From assembly GCA_020631735.1 (NCBI GenBank), contig CM036179.1, positions 22,001,063 to 22,065,062 of the forward strand: a stretch of DNA of 64,000 nt. The letters are read 5' to 3'. The notes beneath the pieces were generated by a model, which did not search any database, had not been told where the DNA came from, and saw only the letters and a program-made list of their open reading frames with translations. The position numbers and the translations under genes are program-made. Source of the DNA: Saccharum officinarum (Eukaryota; Streptophyta; Magnoliopsida; Poales; Poaceae). Positions 58,862-64,000 of this stretch are shown piece by piece (position 1 is the stretch's first letter; the number at the start of each line of letters is the position of its first letter).

Positions 58862-59958
58862 ATCTCCCCCTTTTTGGTAATTGATGACAACCCTCACAAA
58901 GATGATTTTGATAATAAAAGTTTTGAACTTGTCATACTTGTCCAATCATTTTGCTCATAAGTAAAGTTTGGACAATTATCACAAGCTCGGTTTTGGTAGC
59001 ATTAGCTCTCCTTACATATGTGCATAGAGTTTAGATTGAAAGCTTTGCACATATGCATAGATAGAAGTGTTGGGAGAGTAATTCTACCAAAATGATGCTA
59101 AGGTATAAGAAATGGACCTTTGAAGCGTGATACCAATCGGAGTTGCCTTTTACACCATCCTTAGCATCATGAAGTAACTAGACATCCATCACAACTCAAG
59201 AACCCCGTGAGATCAATATTATATGTAAAGGTTCTTGGACCACTTGTAAAGCTTAAGGCATGTCTAGATACCACAAGTAAACTATTCCTATGCATGCTAG
59301 TAGATCATTTCATCAATCAAGTTCTATACTAGCATTGCACCACACAAGCATGTATATTGAATTTAAATACATGTGCAATGAGCAAGTCATATGAGAATGC
59401 ACAAACAAATGCAACAATTTTGTTTATGAGCTTGCTCCCCCTGCTTGTGTGCATCAAAATTTTATTTACCCCTTTATCATGTTGAATCATCTTTTTCTCT
59501 CCCCCTTTGTCAACAACTTACCCAAAAATGGGATCAAATTGTGGAGAGAAAACAATGTTTGATGGAGTAGGTTAGAATTTATCAAATTTGGTTCAACCTA
59601 GAACACTTGCCAAAGATATTTAATTCGATTTGAACCAAAGACAAGCTTCTTCACACCTCATAATAAGGGTTATCTTGCCTATGTTGAATTAAACACGTAT
59701 AGCAAATCTTCTAGATTCAACACTAGGTTTGCAAGCTCACAAACATGTCATATGCCACCACTAGATCAAAACAAGCATAGAAACAATAGTGGTAACATAT
59801 ATCCATCAAATTCATTTGATTTATCATGAATGCTCATGCGTACCACTTATTTTGTCTATATGCTCTAGCAAGTCCTTAGCATAGGATGAATGACATGTCA
59901 ATCAACTTTACCTTGCAATGTCGAAGAAGAGGCATGTCAATAAGTGGGTGGGATGCAT
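58862..59958 (-). other. 3' spacer of the SIRE-type element
   Basis: AT-rich and without a usable ORF. It holds further GGGGGAG-type purine tracts (about 59437-59448 and 59496-59509). No envelope-like frame is recognisable. Confidence 0.65.
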
Positions 59959-60642
59959 TCAACTCATGTTTGAGAAATCAAGAATGTTCAACTCATTCCT
60001 TAGCTTGCAAAACCTCTTTTCATCAAGTGGCTTGGTGAGAATATCGGCAAGTTGATCATCGGTGCCAACACTTTCAATGGCAATATCTCCCTTTTGTTGA
60101 TGATCTCTAATGAAATGATGTCTTATGTCAATATGCTTTGTTCTTCCATGTTGAACCGGGTTTTGTGTCATCTTGATTGCACTTTCATTATCACATAGCA
60201 ATGGCACATTCTTGAAGTTGAGGCCATAATCCTTCAAAGTTGATTTCATCCATAGCAATTGTGCACAACAACTCCCCGCACTCACATATTCGGCTTCGGC
60301 GGTAGAGATTGCCACACTATTTTGTTTCTTTGAGGACCATGACACAAGTGATCTTCCAAGTAATTGACATGTGCCACTTGTGCTCTTTCTATTGATCTTG
60401 CAACCCCCATAGTCAGAGTCCGAATATCCAATCAATTCAAACTTTGACCCCTTGGGATACCATAGTCCAACATCTCTTGTTTGCTTCAAGTACCTCAATA
60501 TTCTCTTTGCGGCCGTGAGATGACTCTCTCTAGGTGAGGCTTGATATCTAGCACACATACAAATACTAAACATGACATCCGGCCTTGATGCGGTGACATA
60601 GAGTAGACTTCCAATCAAAGACCGATATTCCTTTTGATTCAC
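59959..60642 (-). CDS. SIRE RNase H domain (part of broken polyprotein)
   Basis: Motifs in order: LIGSLLYVTASRPD, AAKRILRYLKQT, STAEAEYVSAGSCC, GRTKHIDIRHHFIRDH and QLADILTKPLDEKRF, ending DFSNMS. The domain degrades the RNA strand of the hybrid during reverse transcription. The frame is open to its natural stop but is shifted against the RT frame at a T run, 60644-60647. Confidence 0.85.
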   Translation of the reverse strand: MNQKEYRSLIGSLLYVTASRPDVMFSICMCARYQASPRESHLTAAKRILRYLKQTRDVGLWYPKGSKFELIGYSDSDYGGCKINRKSTSGTCQLLGRSLVSWSSKKQNSVAISTAEAEYVSAGSCCAQLLWMKSTLKDYGLNFKNVPLLCDNESAIKMTQNPVQHGRTKHIDIRHHFIRDHQQKGDIAIESVGTDDQLADILTKPLDEKRFCKLRNELNILDFSNMS

Positions 60643-61889
60643 ATTTTGCCATCAAAATCACTATCTAAATTGCCATTTGTACTCATTGGAGTTGAAATTG
60701 GCTTTGCATCTTGCATTCCAAACTTCTTCAACATGTCCCTTATGTATTTTCCTTGACTCACAAATGTCCCATTCTTCAATTGCTTGACTTGGAGACCAAG
60801 GAAGTAACTAAGTTCACCAATCATAGACATTTCAAACTCTTTGGTCATCATAGCACCAAATTCTTCACAATAAGCTTGATCGGTTGATCCAAAGATGATG
60901 TCATCAACATATATTTGCACTATGAATAGATCATTCCCAATCTTCTTGGTGAATAGAGTTGTATCAACCTTGCCCATCTTGAATCCCTTAGAGAGAAGGA
61001 AATCCCTTAGCCTCTCATACTATGCTTTAGGTGCTTGCTTTAAGCCATATAAAGCCTTCTTCAACTTATATACATGGTTGGGTTTCTTGTCATCTTCAAA
61101 TCCGAGAGGTTGCTCAACAAAGACTAACTCATTGATGATTCCATTGAGAAATGCACTTTTGACATCCATTTGATATAGTTTGATGTTGTGTGCACAAGCA
61201 TAAGCCAATAGAATCCTTATTGCCTCCAATCTTGCCACGGGAGCATATGTCTCATCATAGTCAAGACCTTCTACTTGAGTGTAACCTTGAGCAACTAGTC
61301 TTGCTTTGTTTCTCACCACAATGCCATCTTGATCTTGCTTGTTTTTAAACACCCATTTGGTTCCAATCACATTGTAGTCATTTGGCCTTTCTACCAATTC
61401 CCAAACATCATTTCTTGTGAAATTGTTAAGCTCTTCTTGCATAGCCATGATCCAATCGGCATCCTTCAAAGCTTTTTCTATTTTCTTTGGTTCTGTGGTT
61501 GACACAAATGATGCATGCTCACAAAACATAGCCAATCTTGATCTTGTTTGCACACCACTTCTAATATCACCAATAACACTATCAATGGGGTGATCTCTTG
61601 CAACATGTTGTGGTTGGAGTACTTGCACTTGATTGCTTGAGCTTGGTTGATCACTTGATGTATCTTGATGAGATGAACTAGCACCATGATCTTGCACTTG
61701 AGAGTCACTAGCTAGCTTGAATGGAGAATTGAGCACTTGATCTTTATCATCATCTTGAATATCAATTACTTGCTTTGCTCTAATGTCCCCAATGTCCATG
61801 TTCTTCATTGCTTTCACCAATAGAGTTCCACCAACATCATCTAGATTCTCTTCTTTATCTTGTGACCCATTGGTTTTATCAAATTGCAC
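60643..61889 (-). pseudogene. SIRE reverse transcriptase, interrupted
   Basis: 61889-61020 encodes a Ser/Gln-rich linker and the RT N-terminal half (WELVERP, KWVFKNKQD, KARLVAQGYTQ, YQMDVKSAFLNG, ALYGLKQAPKA). A stop at about 61020 replaces the Trp that normally follows. 60977-60643 continues with the YVDD active site (IYVDDIIFGS) and SYFLGLQV. Confidence 0.85.
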
Positions 61890-61903
61890 ATCATGGACTT
61901 CTT

Positions 61904-62890
61904 CTAGAATGCCACTTGAATTGTTCCAAACTCTATAAGCTTTGCTTGTAGTTGAATAACCAAGTAGGAACCCTCATCACATCTCTTGTCAAACTTTCTC
62001 AATCTAGTGCCCTTCTTCAAGATATAACATTTGCAACCAAACACCCTAAAGTAAGAAATATTGGGCTTTCTTCCATGAAGTAGCTCATATGGGGTCTTCT
62101 CTAGCAATGGATGACAATATAGTCTATTGATGTAGTAGCAAGCGGTATTGATTGCTTCATCCCAAAAAGATTGACTCACATTGTACTCATGAAGCATTGA
62201 TCTAGCCATATCAAGCAATGTTCTATTCTTTCTCTCAACTAGGCCATTTGATTGTGGAGTGTACTTAGCCGAGAATTGATGTCCAATGCCATAGTGATCA
62301 CAAAGTTCTTCAATTCTTGTATTCTTGAACTCACTTCTATTGTCACTTCTCACTTTCTTGATTCTAATCTCAAACTCATTGTGAACTCTAGTGAGAAAGG
62401 TCTTGAAGGTGTCAAACACTTCACTTTTGTCACTAAGAAAGAATACCCATGTGAATCTTGTGAAGTCATCCACTATGACAAATTCATACTTATTACCACC
62501 TATGCTTGAGTATGTTGTTGGGCCAAATAGATCCATGTGCATCAAATCAAATGCTTTGCATGTGCTCATTGTACTTTTCTTTGGATGTGAGCTTCCAACT
62601 TGCTTGCCGGCTTTACATGCACTACAAAGCTTATTCTTCTCAAATTCAACATCTTTCAAACCATTGACAAGATTGTGAGTTGTAAGCTTCTTCAATTGTT
62701 TCATGCCAACATGACCAAGCCTTCTATGCCAAAGCCAACCCATGCTTGATTTGGAGATTAAGCAAGTTGTCAAAGAAGTTTCTCTAGCATTGAAGTCAAC
62801 TAGGTAGAGATTCTCATATCTAAAGCCCTTGAATGCCACATTTGAACCATCCATACTAATGACTTCCACATCATCAACCCAAAGATACAT
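61904..62890 (-). CDS. SIRE integrase domain (part of broken polyprotein)
   Basis: Carries the H-C zinc-binding region (HRRLGHVGMKQL ... CSACKAGKQ), then the D,D,E core: MDLFGP, a second Asp in VRSDNRSEF, and VERKNR. The usual SDNG is SDNR here, a change at a conserved Gly. A frameshift near 61970 ends this frame and another near 62880 precedes it. Confidence 0.85.
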   Translation of the reverse strand: MYLWVDDVEVISMDGSNVAFKGFRYENLYLVDFNARETSLTTCLISKSSMGWLWHRRLGHVGMKQLKKLTTHNLVNGLKDVEFEKNKLCSACKAGKQVGSSHPKKSTMSTCKAFDLMHMDLFGPTTYSSIGGNKYEFVIVDDFTRFTWVFFLSDKSEVFDTFKTFLTRVHNEFEIRIKKVRSDNRSEFKNTRIEELCDHYGIGHQFSAKYTPQSNGLVERKNRTLLDMARSMLHEYNVSQSFWDEAINTACYYINRLYCHPLLEKTPYELLHGRKPNISYFRVFGCKCYILKKGTRLRKFDKRCDEGSYLVIQLQAKLIEFGTIQVAF

Positions 62891-63129
62891 TTGTAACCAA
62901 GATCACATATTTGTGCCACGGATAGAAGATTGAAATCCAAGCTTTCAACTAGCAACACATTGGAGATACTCAAGTCATTTGATATTGCAATCTTGCCCAA
63001 GCCAATAACCTTGCCTTTCTTGTTATTGCCAAATGTGATAGAATCAACACCACTATTATTGTCATTGATTGAGTCAAACATTCTTGATGTACCGGTCATG
63101 TGTTGAGTGCACCCACTATCAATAATCAA
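62881..63129 (-). CDS. SIRE protease region
   Basis: IIDSGCTQHMTG is the retroviral-type aspartic protease active-site motif in its usual SIRE form. It is followed by the pre-integrase segment (SLDFNLLSVAQICDLGYKC). Confidence 0.8.
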
Positions 63130-63167
63130 ATGCCTTCCTCCGGCTTTGTAATTGACCTATAAGCAAA

Positions 63168-64000
63168 TCAATGAAGCTTAGGTACCCATTTTTGCTTGGG
63201 TCCTTGTAGGTTAGTAACTAAGCTCTTTGGTACCCAAATAGCCTTCTTCTTTGGGCCAACAATGGGTGTACCAATAAACTTAGCTTTCACACCCTTCACA
63301 CCTTTGGTAAGCACATAGCAAGAATCAAAAGGTATAGCATTAACAAATTTCTTGCTTTGGTTCTTTTTATTGCAATTATGCTCTAGGTGCCCAACTTGTT
63401 TGCATCTATTGCAAAACCGACTATTGCCCTTTACAAAGCTAGGCTTTGGAGTTGCAAAGACCGACTTGCCTTTCTTGGGGGTGTAGCCCAATCCCTCTTT
63501 GTTAAGAGAGAACCTTTGGCTACCCAAGCACTTAAGCAAACGGGCCTCACCACCATAGGCCTTGCCTAGGGCGTGAGTGAGCTCATCCACCTCTTTCTTG
63601 AGAGTCTCATTCTCAACCATTAGTGAGGCATCACAAGTAAAACCATCACTAGTAGTGGAGGTAGAGTCGGTGGTGGTGGATGAAGAGCTACAAGAAGGGT
63701 TAGCTTTTGACATGATGATAGGTTCATAAGAGGATTCATCAATTATATCACATGTAACACCTATATCACATGATACAACAACCTCCTTCTTTGCTTGTTG
63801 CTCGAGTAGCAATGAGTGAGCTTTTTCAAGCTTGGAATGAGCCTTACCAAGATCCTCATGGTCTTCCACTAGACTCTCATGAGTGGTCTTAAGCTCACTA
63901 AGAACTTTCTCAAGTATTGCTACTTTCATTGAAAGCTTCTTACACTCCTTGTCCTTGGCAATAGCTATGTCTCTAGTTTGTTGCATCAAGTCATATAGTT
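63168..64000 (-). CDS. SIRE Gag C-terminal part (runs off right edge)
   Basis: A Leu/Glu/Lys-rich coiled coil (about 63980-63770) is followed by a Ser/Thr-rich linker and a single zinc knuckle, CNRCKQVGHLEHNC, near 63380-63420. Gag forms the particle that packages element RNA. The N-terminus is outside the window. The frame is lost near 63168, at a run where most relatives read on. Confidence 0.8.
   Translation of the reverse strand, partial: LYDLMQQTRDIAIAKDKECKKLSMKVAILEKVLSELKTTHESLVEDHEDLGKAHSKLEKAHSLLLEQQAKKEVVVSCDIGVTCDIIDESSYEPIIMSKANPSCSSSSTTTDSTSTTSDGFTCDASLMVENETLKKEVDELTHALGKAYGGEARLLKCLGSQRFSLNKEGLGYTPKKGKSVFATPKPSFVKGNSRFCNRCKQVGHLEHNCNKKNQSKKFVNAIPFDSCYVLTKGVKGVKAKFIGTPIVGPKKKAIWVPKSLVTNLQGPKQKWVPKLH

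Larger units (their letters stand above)
56639..64000 (-). mobile_element. SIRE/Maximus-type Copia retrotransposon, right-truncated by window
   Basis: Minus-strand order is gag, protease, integrase, RT, RNase H, long 3' spacer, polypurine tract (AAAAAGGGGGAGAT, about 58862-58875) and LTR. The spacer and this tract are hallmarks of the SIRE lineage. The LTR has inverted ends (TGTAAGGTCC / GGACTTTCA). The 5' LTR lies beyond the right edge. Four frame breaks and one nonsense change interrupt the polyprotein. Confidence 0.9.

Overview
This window is nuclear DNA from a grass. The coding sequence is GC-rich, the UDP-glycosyltransferases (UGTs) are UGT73-like, and the repeats (CACTA, Tourist and Stowaway MITEs, Copia elements of the SIRE/Maximus type, a solo LTR bounded by TGTCACACCC and GGTGTTACA) are typical of panicoid grasses. 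A member of the Andropogoneae (sorghum, sugarcane or Miscanthus group) is likely, but this is inferred from repeat style only. No intact host gene is visible.

Layout. 1-3728: a decayed UGT and a zinc-knuckle retrogene remnant, paralogous to about 49675-53351. 3729-5804: MITEs and non-coding DNA. 5805-12642: a Copia element, partly deleted in pol, which carries a non-autonomous CACTA transposon (6118-8826); the CACTA carries a captured exon-intron fragment of an ARGONAUTE PIWI domain. 12687-16962: a 4.3-kb solo LTR with a perfect 5-bp target duplication, holding a 276-bp hAT MITE. 17165-34691: a block with five UGT loci, a hAT transposase relic, a SIRE LTR fragment and a retrogene remnant. 34692-34791: exactly 100 N. 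34792-52327: the same block again, almost base for base. 52328-53351: the rest of the retrogene. 53352-56638: unrecognised DNA. 56639-64000: a SIRE-type Copia element on the minus strand that runs off the right edge.

The two 17.5-kb blocks are best read as an unmerged overlap between two contigs. One contig stops inside the retrogene, the other starts inside the flank before the first UGT, and the copies differ almost only by single-base indels that become dense toward the gap. If so, the real locus has one set: U1 (minus, no C-terminal domain), U2 (plus, N-terminal half deleted) facing U3 (minus, N-terminal third replaced), then U4 (plus, one frameshift in a C run) facing U5 (minus, split by a 342-bp insertion with an 8-bp target duplication). 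U2/U3 and U4/U5 are a genuine, recent duplication of one convergent gene pair. UGT73-type enzymes transfer glucose from UDP-glucose to small molecules in the cytosol. U4 and U5 are the only loci close to functional: U4 needs one base, and U5 could work only if its insertion is removed from the transcript.
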